The notes under the pieces were generated by a model, which worked only from the letters and a program-made list of their open reading frames with translations, made no database searches and was not told where the DNA came from. DNA of 64,000 nt, from positions 1 to 64,000 of the forward strand of contig JAUIFF010000013.1 in assembly GCA_030429545.1 (NCBI GenBank), written 5' to 3'. The stretch is from Polyangia bacterium (GTDB lineage: Bacteria; Myxococcota_A; Polyangia; Nannocystales; Nannocystaceae). A program made the position numbers and the translations under genes. Positions 35,060 through 43,092 of this stretch are shown here, piece by piece (within the stretch, counting starts at the first letter, position 1; each line of letters opens with the position of its first letter).

Positions 35060-35878
35060 CTAGTCGTTGGAGATAAGCGGAGGCGGCGGAGTTGTGCGTG
35101 AAATGCTTACAGGCGGCGGAGGAGGTAGCGGTGAGTCCGACTTCGCCGAGTTTTCGCGGGTCGGGAGTTTGCTATTCGCCGGGGCCTTTGATGACTCGTC
35201 GCTTGGCTCAGGTTTGGTTTCGACGTCGGAGGTGTCGATATCGAACTCTTCGACCTCGCCGACAATCCCCGAAATACTGTCGGAAGTCGGGCGAGGAAAC
35301 TGGGGCTTGCCGACAAACGTGTCACTGCGGGTTCTGGGGTTGACGTCGGTCGAGGGGACCTTGTGTTGCGCAGACGGTGGTAGTGCTAACTCGTCGTCGT
35401 CGTCGTCGTCTTCACTGTCGAGCGCCAGTTCACGGCGTAGCGCGTGAATGTTGAGCTCGGTCAACCATTCGCGTGGAACCTGGTTGTCCGGCCCCGGGAG
35501 CACCGCGAGCTGTCCGCTGGCGATACTTGCGAGGAGGTTCACCCCGCCCTGGGTCGAGGCCCGCCAGGCCAGGTGTTCCTCGCTCCACGCCTCGGCCAGC
35601 GCGATCAGGATCAATCCGATAACCTCGCGGGCGACTTCGGATTCGCGGGTGAGTTCGACGGCTTCCATCGCCAACTTGCTGGTACCGGTCGAGCGCAGCT
35701 TTTCGGCGAGGCCGCGAACAGAGGCGAGTTTTGACTTCAAGCCTTCCGAGTTTTCGATCCAGCGATCGCGATCGGCACGGACCTCGTCGAGTTCACGGGC
35801 GACGCGTTCGTAGCGCTCGCGGAGGCGTTGTAGCTGCACGACTTTTTCGTCGTATCGCTTCCAAAGATCGTCGACCAT
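35060..35878 (-). CDS. Coiled-coil protein with disordered C-terminus
   Basis: A 272-residue soluble protein. Residues 5-75 are a Glu/Arg/Leu coiled coil. Residues 80-150 are a compact helical part. From residue 155 onward the chain is acidic (DSEDDDDDDE), Pro/Ser-rich and probably disordered, ending in short Pro runs. No enzyme motif. Such a design suits a scaffold or cytoskeletal adaptor, but that is a guess. The gene is divergent from the SseB-like/murE pair, sharing a 97-base upstream region. Confidence 0.72.
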   Translation of the reverse strand: MVDDLWKRYDEKVVQLQRLRERYERVARELDEVRADRDRWIENSEGLKSKLASVRGLAEKLRSTGTSKLAMEAVELTRESEVAREVIGLILIALAEAWSEEHLAWRASTQGGVNLLASIASGQLAVLPGPDNQVPREWLTELNIHALRRELALDSEDDDDDDELALPPSAQHKVPSTDVNPRTRSDTFVGKPQFPRPTSDSISGIVGEVEEFDIDTSDVETKPEPSDESSKAPANSKLPTRENSAKSDSPLPPPPPVSISRTTPPPPLISND

Positions 35879-35975
35879 GGCGTGAGCATATAGCAGCTGC
35901 GACGGGGTGTCGCCCGCGAGTGTGCTAAACGTAGTAGCTGGCCTGTCTCCAAAACATGGGCTATCTCAGTGCAGG

Positions 35976-36770
35976 ATGTCGACGTCGCAGCCACAACCCC
36001 CCCCCTCCAATTTTCAGGGACGCCTGAGACAGGCTCTGGAGTCGCTGACAACCGCGGGAGGGGATGGCAACCGCCTGATGATCTCCCACGGCGACTACTA
36101 CATGTTGGTGTTTGGTGCCCGAGGGAGTTCGGCTCTCGAAGTTGAAGTGGTTGCCAACCAGTTCTTGCAGCGGCCTGCTCAGCTCACGCCCGGGCGGCTC
36201 GAGGTCGTGACCCAGAAGGGTTTTTCGGCACAGGTGCGCAACCGTGCAAACCTCCATCGCCGCTACGATCTCGCCGTACAAAATGCGGGCGATGGGCTGA
36301 TCGGCGAGGTCGAAGACATCTTTGCCCGTGCGTTTGGGTGTGAAAAACTCGAGCAGGCAAACATCGAACTGGCCCTACAAGACAGCGAGAAGACGGCCAA
36401 CCCCGACCTCCGGCGGGCAATGAAACAGCTCGCCAGGGTCCGCGACCACAACGCTCGGCAACAGGTTTATCGCGCCCTGCTGGTCGCGGAGTTACTGCTG
36501 ATTGTCGGCCCCGATGCTGAGGTGCCGCATCAGGTCGAAGAGCTCTCGGGGTACCCGGTCTACGCGGTTTTTAGTGACTATACATCTTTGAGGTTATGGC
36601 AGCCGCTGGGGCACAGTTACCGTCGTGTTTCGGGCCATGTTCTATTCCCTGAGCTTTTACCGCAAAAGATAGGTTCGTTGCTGATCAACCCCAAGGGCAC
36701 GATCGGTGGCGAGCTCTACCGCAATGAAGTCGCCGGCCTTGCCGCTGCGGCCAGCCGTTACCGTCGCTAG
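35976..36770 (+). CDS. SseB-like domain protein
   Basis: A 264-residue protein. The N-terminal 130 residues resemble a type III secretion chaperone-like fold (LMISHGDYYMLVFGARG onward, about 30-100). The C-terminal 110 residues match SseB N-terminal-type domains: LLVAELLLIVGPDA, YPVYAVFSDY and SLLINPKGTIGGEL. SseB-like proteins occur in many bacteria without secretion systems, and their role there is unknown. ATG at 35976 is chosen; an upstream in-frame start at 35907 adds non-conserved residues. murE follows after 19 bases on the same strand. Confidence 0.72.
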   Translation: MSTSQPQPPPSNFQGRLRQALESLTTAGGDGNRLMISHGDYYMLVFGARGSSALEVEVVANQFLQRPAQLTPGRLEVVTQKGFSAQVRNRANLHRRYDLAVQNAGDGLIGEVEDIFARAFGCEKLEQANIELALQDSEKTANPDLRRAMKQLARVRDHNARQQVYRALLVAELLLIVGPDAEVPHQVEELSGYPVYAVFSDYTSLRLWQPLGHSYRRVSGHVLFPELLPQKIGSLLINPKGTIGGELYRNEVAGLAAAASRYRR

Positions 36771-36789
36771 TTTAGAGTCGAGGTTGTCG

Positions 36790-38301
36790 ATGCAGCTCCC
36801 CGGTGAAATCACCCTGGCTCAGCTCCTTCAAGGAGTTTCGGCAAAACTATGTGCCTGTACACCCGAGTCTCGTATTTCGTCGCTCGCGGTTGATTCGCGC
36901 AAGGTCCAGCCGGGCGGGGCGTTTATCGCAATCGCTGGCGCCACCCACGACGGCCATCGCTACCTCGAGGCTGCACAGCGAGCCGGGGCAACTGTCTTGA
37001 TTGTTGAGCGCGGGCGCTGTCCGGCACCAACAGGCCCCCACGTATGGCTCGAAGACACTGCCAGGGATGCGCCGCGACTGGCAGCCAACGCCTTTGGCCA
37101 CCCCGGGCCACGCTTGCGGCTGGCGGGCGTGACGGGGACCAATGGCAAAACCACCACCACGCACCTGGTGGCCGCGATGTTGCAAGCCGCCGACCGTCGG
37201 TTTGCCAGGCTTGGCACGACGGGAGATTGGATCGTCGATCGCCATCAAGACTCGGCATTCACCACGCCATTTCCCCTCGAACTCCAGGCGTTGCTACGCG
37301 ACGTCGCCGACCGCGGCGGCACCGATGTCATCATGGAAGTTTCGTCCCACGCCCTTTCCCAGGGGCGGGTCAAACCGCTTTTGTACAACGCGATCGGGCT
37401 CACGAGCTTTAGCCAGGACCACCTCGATTTTCACGGTGATATGGAGAGTTACCTGCGAGCCAAGCTGTTGCTGGCAACGAGCCACCTAGCCCCCTGCGGG
37501 GTGGCCGTGGCCGTGGTCGACGATTGTCCGGCCGGGCGCCGATTGTTGGCGGCGGCCGCCGAGATTGGTGCAGATACATGGTCTGTTTCGCAGGAGCCCG
37601 GGTCGTCGGCCGACATCAAAGTCGTGCAATGGCTCGCACCGCGTGGTGGGCCGGTGCGGGCAAAGATCTCAACGCCCCGCGGTGAAGGTGTGTTGCAGTC
37701 GCCGCTGATCGGTGGGTTTAACGTCGACAATGCACTCGTTGGCCTCGGGCTGGGCTTAGGGCTAGGGCTAGCGCTTGAGCAGTGCCTCGCAGGCCTGCGG
37801 GATAGTTCCGGGGCACCGGGTCGTCTGCAACCAGTGCAGGTACAAGATGTTGCCGGACCTGCGGTCTATGTCGACTATGCCCACACGCCCGACGCTGTCG
37901 CCCGGGCCCTCGCCGCGGTACGGCCGGTTTGTCGCGGGAAGTTGTGGGCTGTGCTCGGTTGTGGTGGCGACCGCGATCGCAAAAAACGCCCGAAGATGGG
38001 CCATGCCGCGGCCAGTGGTGCCGATGTGTTTGTCGCCACGTCGGACAATCCGCGCACCGAAGACCCCGAGCAAATCGTCAACGACATGCTCGCCGGGGTA
38101 CCCGAGACACACCGACAATCGGTTCGACGGGTTGTCGATCGGCGTGAGGCCATTGCTTATGCAATTAAGTCAGCCACCGAGCATGACCTCGTGTTGATCG
38201 CTGGTAAGGGCCACGAAGACTACCAAATCATCGGGACGACCAAGGTGCATCTCGACGACTGCGAGGAGGCCCAAGCGGCCCTGCGAGCACGCCCCCGCTA
38301 G
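36790..38301 (+). CDS. murE: UDP-MurNAc-L-Ala-D-Glu:meso-DAP ligase MurE
   Basis: A 503-residue Mur ligase that adds the third peptide residue to the peptidoglycan precursor in the cytoplasm. Motifs are DSRKVQPGGAFIA, P loop TGTNGKTTTT (about 116-125), VSSHALSQGR, FSQDHLDFHGDM, YAHTPDA and DNPRTEDP (about 418-425). The D-N-P-R motif marks meso-diaminopimelate specificity. ATG at 36790 gives a normal N-terminus. The gene sits behind an SseB-like gene and not in a dcw cluster. TGYANNTRCA sites at 37569 and 37835 lie in the gene. A small GGCCT/AGGCC hairpin at about 38310-38325 follows the stop. Confidence 0.95.
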   Translation: MQLPGEITLAQLLQGVSAKLCACTPESRISSLAVDSRKVQPGGAFIAIAGATHDGHRYLEAAQRAGATVLIVERGRCPAPTGPHVWLEDTARDAPRLAANAFGHPGPRLRLAGVTGTNGKTTTTHLVAAMLQAADRRFARLGTTGDWIVDRHQDSAFTTPFPLELQALLRDVADRGGTDVIMEVSSHALSQGRVKPLLYNAIGLTSFSQDHLDFHGDMESYLRAKLLLATSHLAPCGVAVAVVDDCPAGRRLLAAAAEIGADTWSVSQEPGSSADIKVVQWLAPRGGPVRAKISTPRGEGVLQSPLIGGFNVDNALVGLGLGLGLGLALEQCLAGLRDSSGAPGRLQPVQVQDVAGPAVYVDYAHTPDAVARALAAVRPVCRGKLWAVLGCGGDRDRKKRPKMGHAAASGADVFVATSDNPRTEDPEQIVNDMLAGVPETHRQSVRRVVDRREAIAYAIKSATEHDLVLIAGKGHEDYQIIGTTKVHLDDCEEAQAALRARPR

Positions 38302-38355
38302 GTCGGGCACGGCCTGCGAGTAGGCCCCGGAGCAACAATATGTGCATACATGCAG

Positions 38356-39582
38356 TTAATCCGCGAGCTCGTAGTGGAGTAGCGAGCGGACCCACGAGGC
38401 TGCCTCGGTCGGTGCGGCACACTGAACCTTGAGCTCGTGTTTGAGCTGGCGAAGTTGGGTGCCGTTGTCGTCCACGCGGCGAAGCGCCCGCTTGGCAAGG
38501 TCGAGGGAAGCGTAGACGTCTTCGGCCGATATCTCGACGCCATAGCCGGCGATCACCCAGCGCAGCGCGGCCCGGGCAAGCGCTCCGGCATAGCTCGGGT
38601 CTGCTATCAAGTGGTCTCGGGCCGCACGGTTAAGCGTTTTGGGGTCGCAGGGCGTTTGGCTGGCAAGTTCGAGTGCGAGTTGAAAAAACCGCAGGTGGCG
38701 GGCGGTCGCAAACCACCGTCCCTCATCACCCGGTGTACTTGCAAGTAGATCGCCGAGGAGCTCGTCGGCCGGGACCTCGGGGTACTTTCCCGCGAGCGCG
38801 CGGTAGGTTTGAAGGCAGTTTTGCCGCTGGTTGGCGGCGATCGCAAACAACCGGTACGCGCGTTGGCGTTGGTCATCGCCGAGCAACAGTGCCTCACAGG
38901 TTTTGGCAATCTCGCGGTCGTAGTGGTGCCCCAATGGGTTGGACGCTTGGGCATAGGCGAGCGCCTCTTCGACCTGGCCGAGCGAGACCAGTGCCTGCAC
39001 CCCAAATTGACGCTCGAGCCACACCGGGATTGGCCGGTGCTCGAGTAGGTTCAGGAGTTCTTCAAACCGTTCGCAGGCGCACAGACTCGACAGACAGGCG
39101 ACGCCTCCCGGGGCGTAGCCCTCGGGCTTGGACCAGGCGTCGACAACCTCGGGGAGCAACTTCTCGGCCCAACGCAGTGCCTGCTGCGGCGAGCCGCAAA
39201 GTCGACCCCAACGCTGGCTGATCGCCTGGTGGACCGATTGCGGGATATTTGCCTGCGCACTCAATACCGATGCACCAAGTCGATCGAGCCCGGCCACAAC
39301 TGCGACATCGGCCGTTTGCGACCCGACAACTTCAATTGTTGAATCGAGTGTACGTGCAAGTGCATGGGCGAGCGAGCCCGAGGTCTCGTCGACCGGGGCG
39401 AGGGCGGGGCCGAGCAACTCGAGGAGGGTCAGGGCTCCCTGGGCGGCGGTCCGCGGATGGTTTTTGGCGGCGCGCCGGAGTTCGCTGACGGCTGTGTGGA
39501 GGGCCCGTACCGCGAGCGCTGGTTTGCCCGAGACAAATGCCTCTGGGGTGATGGCCCCAACGAATTTCCAAGTCGCGGTCAT
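38356..39582 (-). CDS. Helical-repeat protein of unknown function
   Basis: A 408-residue soluble, almost wholly alpha-helical protein. Segments of about 35-40 residues with Leu/Ala periodicity suggest HEAT- or TPR-like repeats, for example LERQFGVQALVSLGQVEEAL near residue 190. No catalytic motif. It is last in the apparent murF operon, 18 bases after the preceding gene. Four iterated palindromes fall in or beside it, including the overlapping pair at 39349-39364. Confidence 0.68.
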   Translation of the reverse strand: MTATWKFVGAITPEAFVSGKPALAVRALHTAVSELRRAAKNHPRTAAQGALTLLELLGPALAPVDETSGSLAHALARTLDSTIEVVGSQTADVAVVAGLDRLGASVLSAQANIPQSVHQAISQRWGRLCGSPQQALRWAEKLLPEVVDAWSKPEGYAPGGVACLSSLCACERFEELLNLLEHRPIPVWLERQFGVQALVSLGQVEEALAYAQASNPLGHHYDREIAKTCEALLLGDDQRQRAYRLFAIAANQRQNCLQTYRALAGKYPEVPADELLGDLLASTPGDEGRWFATARHLRFFQLALELASQTPCDPKTLNRAARDHLIADPSYAGALARAALRWVIAGYGVEISAEDVYASLDLAKRALRRVDDNGTQLRQLKHELKVQCAAPTEAASWVRSLLHYELAD

Positions 39583-39600
39583 ACAGCAGACCTCGGTCGG

Positions 39601-40803
39601 TTAAAACTGTCCGCCAATGCCGAACGATAGGCCCCGGGTTTTGCCGTTTTGCAGCACTGGAGAAAGTTGCATCTGCATGGTCTGCAAGACGGCGGTGGAC
39701 TGTGGTGTCGCATCGCGCTTGCGGGCAGCCTGGAGTTCTTTGCGGGCCTTGAGGGCATCGACCGCGAGCAGCGAAGCCGCGGCCATACCCAACAGGGCAG
39801 GCACGACTGTGTGCCCCGGGTATTGCAGGGCTTCGACATCACCAAAGTCGGCCGCGAGCCACATCCCCTGGGCGATCGCCGAGGCGCCAAACAGCACCCA
39901 ACCGGTCGTGCGCGCCCCCGGGACCCCACGCACGCGAAAGTCTCGGCTGGCACTGCGACCGGCAAACGCAACTAAAGGAGGCCCGATGAGCCCGGTGGGC
40001 AGCCCCAAGATCGCGTAGTGATACGGTTTGAGAAAGTTGTATGTCGGATTATCCCGTGGGCCACGACCGGCGTCGTAGAGGATACCCATGGCGAGACTGA
40101 GGGCCGACAGCGACAGTCCAGAGATGGTGCCGGGCAGTGCCCACTCGGTCAGCGGAACCGTGCGGTGACTGGTGCACTCCCACGAGTTTTCGTGGACCGC
40201 CGTGATGTTCGCCCGCGAGATCCGGTGCTCGCCGCCCTTTGGGTCGAGGTAGTAGAGCGTGTCAGCCGTGAGGGCAGTTGCGTATACACAAACTCGGTCA
40301 CCGGTGTTGATATTGAGCAATAGGTGGCCGGGGACAAGTTCTTTCCATTCACCGGTGCTCAAGGGCGGGTGCAAGTAGCGCGGTCGGTCACGGTCCTTGC
40401 GGGCAACATTTTGCGGCGGGATACCAGTTTGGCGGGCACCCACAACGAACTGCTCAGCCGCCGGTTTACGGGCCACGCGGGCAGTGGTGGGTGGCGTTGC
40501 CACGGCGGGTTGGGGTTGCGGCTGCGCACTCGGTTCGGCTGCCGGTTGGGGTTGTGTGGGGGCGAGTGCCGGCGCACTTGTAGCTGGGGATTGCGGTGAT
40601 TGTGGTGATTGTGGCGGTTGCGGTGCCGCCGGTTGTGGAGATGCGGCTTCACCCGCGGCAGACGGTTCGGTTGCAGGTACAACCGCTGCACCTGCGGCCT
40701 CGTTCGTCGTCGTGACCGGTGGCGAACCAGTGTCGGTCGGCGAAGGCTCAGGGCCCGGGGCAAGGGCGACCCAGGAGAGGAGATACCAACTCAGCGCGGT
40801 CAC
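39601..40803 (-). CDS. Secreted or membrane protein with Pro/Ala/Gln linker
   Basis: About 400 residues. No ATG fits; GTG at 40803 starts a plausible signal segment (VTALSWYLLSWVALA). Residues 20-110 are Pro/Ala/Gln/Ser-rich. A central part of about 110 residues contains GHLLLNINTGDRVCVYA and may bind a ligand or form a small beta domain. The last 180 residues have three to four membrane helices. No family recognised. It follows murF by 83 bases and precedes the helical-repeat gene by 18 bases, so the three may be co-transcribed. Confidence 0.65.
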   Translation of the reverse strand: MTALSWYLLSWVALAPGPEPSPTDTGSPPVTTTNEAAGAAVVPATEPSAAGEAASPQPAAPQPPQSPQSPQSPATSAPALAPTQPQPAAEPSAQPQPQPAVATPPTTARVARKPAAEQFVVGARQTGIPPQNVARKDRDRPRYLHPPLSTGEWKELVPGHLLLNINTGDRVCVYATALTADTLYYLDPKGGEHRISRANITAVHENSWECTSHRTVPLTEWALPGTISGLSLSALSLAMGILYDAGRGPRDNPTYNFLKPYHYAILGLPTGLIGPPLVAFAGRSASRDFRVRGVPGARTTGWVLFGASAIAQGMWLAADFGDVEALQYPGHTVVPALLGMAAASLLAVDALKARKELQAARKRDATPQSTAVLQTMQMQLSPVLQNGKTRGLSFGIGGQF

Positions 40804-40886
40804 AGCCGTAGTGTACAGGGATTCGCGGCCGAGTGGGCGGTCGCTTGTGTCCCCGCGAAATATGCATTTGCAAACCTGTGGCCACC

Positions 40887-42278
40887 TCAGGCTGTGAGCG
40901 GCGCGAGCAGGCGTTCGAGCCGAATTCCGCGACTCCCCTTGAGCAGGATCCAACTGGGGATTGCTCCGAGATGGGCGCGGATGGTTGCCGCCACCGCGGC
41001 CGGCCCCCCGGGGGCGGACTCGAGATTATCGGCGAGGTGGTAGGCGATCTTTCCCGCCGCGCGAACGGCATCGACCGTAGCCCGTGAACGCGGCCCAACA
41101 CCAAACACAACATCGATTCCGAGCGACGCCGCGAGTGCACCGAGGTTTGCATGCAGTTGCAACTCTTCGGGTCCGAGCTCTAACATGTCGCCGAGCACCG
41201 CAACTTTGTGCCCGCCGACGGTAGCGAGGCTGCGCAATGCCGCTTCGCACGAGCCAGGGTTGGCGTTGTAGCAATCGGCGATCAGCTGGTCGGCCCCGGA
41301 TGCAATCACGCGACCGCGGTCACCGACGGGCTCGACCTGTGCGAGCGCGCGGGCCATCGCCTCAACATCGAGGCCGAGGCCAAGCCCGACCGCGAGCGCA
41401 GCCGCGGCATTGCGGGCATTGTGCGCGCCAAATAATTGTAATTGCAACTCAACCTCACCCGAGCGTGCGCCCACCCGGTAGCCCAGGCGGGTGGTGGTGG
41501 TGGGACCGAGCTCGACACCGAGGATCTCGACAGCTGGTTGGTCGCCGGCAAACGTCAACAGCTGGGTATGCGTAGGGGCCTTTGCCAGGTGCGGGGCAAG
41601 TAGGGGCTCATCGCCGGGTGCGACCACAAGGCCTCCCGCCGGCAGGGTTGCGAGTACCTCAGCCTCGGCCTCGGCGATGGCCTCGATCGAACCCATAAAT
41701 TCGAGATGTTCGAGCGCAATACTTGTAATTACAGAAATTGTCGGTTCAGCAATTTTGGCCAGGTCGCGGTTTTCGCCCGGGGCACTCATGCCAAACTCGA
41801 TGACCATGGCGTCGGGGTTGTGGGGGCTGCCGAGTAGGGTGAGCGGCACGCCGAGGTGATTGTTGAGATTGCCCTGCGTACATAAAACGGAGTCAAAGCC
41901 GGACTTGAGCACAGCCTCGAGCATGGCTCGGGTTGTGGTTTTCCCATTGCTCCCGGTGACGGCGACAACCGGGCCCCGACAGCGTCGACGCGCGTCGCGG
42001 GCAAGCGTTGCCAAAGCATGTTGCGGGTTGGCAACTTCGATCACACTTGCACCCGCTCGCGGCAGTGGACGCCCAGGTGCGGTCAGGACAGCCGAGGCGC
42101 CTGCGGTAATCGCAGTGTCGATAAACGCATGGCCATCGCGGGCGGCGACAATCGGGACAAACAGCCCCCCCGCCACCGGGTGGCGAGAATCGATAAACGC
42201 ACAAGCGACATCGCCCCCGGTGTCACGCAGCAGCCGACCGTTGGTGATGGTTGCGATTTGAGCGGGGGACCAGCGCAT
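40887..42278 (-). CDS. murF: UDP-MurNAc-tripeptide D-Ala-D-Ala ligase MurF
   Basis: A 463-residue Mur ligase that adds D-Ala-D-Ala to the UDP-MurNAc tripeptide. Motifs are DSRHPVAGGLFV, P loop TGSNGKTTT (about 108-116), GNLNNHLGVPLTLL, EFGMSAPGE, NARNAAAALAVG, DCYNANPGS and LGDMLELGPEE. The length is typical. It is first in an operon with two unknown genes. Five TGYANNTRCA sites lie in or next to the gene, at 40863 (just past its stop), 41152, 41437 and 41724 among them. Confidence 0.95.
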   Translation of the reverse strand: MRWSPAQIATITNGRLLRDTGGDVACAFIDSRHPVAGGLFVPIVAARDGHAFIDTAITAGASAVLTAPGRPLPRAGASVIEVANPQHALATLARDARRRCRGPVVAVTGSNGKTTTRAMLEAVLKSGFDSVLCTQGNLNNHLGVPLTLLGSPHNPDAMVIEFGMSAPGENRDLAKIAEPTISVITSIALEHLEFMGSIEAIAEAEAEVLATLPAGGLVVAPGDEPLLAPHLAKAPTHTQLLTFAGDQPAVEILGVELGPTTTTRLGYRVGARSGEVELQLQLFGAHNARNAAAALAVGLGLGLDVEAMARALAQVEPVGDRGRVIASGADQLIADCYNANPGSCEAALRSLATVGGHKVAVLGDMLELGPEELQLHANLGALAASLGIDVVFGVGPRSRATVDAVRAAGKIAYHLADNLESAPGGPAAVAATIRAHLGAIPSWILLKGSRGIRLERLLAPLTA

Positions 42279-42351
42279 GGTTGTGCTGTAACAGGTCTAT
42301 CCCCGCGCCGCGAAAAAACCGGGATTCGCCTGTCAAACCCCGGCTTGGCAG

Positions 42352-42600
42352 CTACTCATCCGCACACGGCTGTTGCAGGCAGTGTGGCGAGTCGCGGATG
42401 TCGTCGTGCCAATCCTCCGAATCGCCGTGGGTCACCCCGGCGTCGGGCGTCTCGGTGTCGGTGTCCGACTCGTCCGTATCGCTTTCGGTGGTCGTTTCGG
42501 TCTCGGTGGCATCGGTGTCGGATGGATCTGAGTCGCACCCCGGGATTGTCATTGCACTGCAAAGCAAGCAAAGGGCGAGGATGGTGTGGTGTTTGAACAT
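42352..42600 (-). CDS. Small acidic lipoprotein
   Basis: An 82-residue lipoprotein. The start at 42600 gives a signal with lipobox TIPGC at about residues 18-22. The mature chain is Thr/Asp/Glu-rich, like the linkers of the larger lipoproteins here, and ends with two Cys near C-L-Q-Q-P-C. It could be a relic of a larger lipoprotein that lost its domain, or a genuine small surface protein. Confidence 0.65.
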   Translation of the reverse strand: MFKHHTILALCLLCSAMTIPGCDSDPSDTDATETETTTESDTDESDTDTETPDAGVTHGDSEDWHDDIRDSPHCLQQPCADE

Positions 42601-43092
42601 GGCTAAACCTCTCTCGGCCCGCCTGGAGCTTCCCTCCACAGGCGGCTGGTGTCACAGCTGGTTTCGCGGCGGTCTCGCATCGGTGGTCGGTCGCCGCGGC
42701 TCGACCTACCGGTACCCTTGAGATGGGCCAACCGGGCTCGCGGTTTCACAAATACGATTCGCAAAAACAATTAGTATATGCATCAATTTCTAAAAACACC
42801 AAGCCTGGCAATCCAAACGCTGTGGAGTTTGTCCCCAAGCTAGGTTTGTTATGCAGGCACTCGCGGCTGGTAGAGCGGAGAAGCGCGGGTCTTTTTTGGT
42901 TGTGAGACCGGGCCTAGGCGGCTCGTAGTAGGACACGATAGCTTCGCCGCCCAGGGGTCGGTTCACAGCCAAAAATCCTCCGCGAATCGTTCGGCGGGCG
43001 TGTTGGCGGGGTAGCTAGTTTTGTCCGGGGTTCAGCGGATTCGCGCATGCGTGCCGCTGACACACGGGCGTGCTATCGGCGATACTTAGGCG
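42601..43092. other. 492-base intergenic region between divergent genes
   Basis: No convincing gene. An AT-rich stretch at 42745-42795 stands out against the GC-rich background. An 8-bp inverted repeat, CGCGAATC (42981-42988) and GATTCGCG (43038-43045), lies upstream of the rightward gene and could be an operator. A T6 run at 42890-42896 has no clear stem before it. Short frames in either direction are not protein-like. Confidence 0.4.

Noticed and set aside
42723..42905. 60-codon plus-strand frame
   Set aside because: No recognisable features, AT-rich non-coding composition, and no ribosome site.
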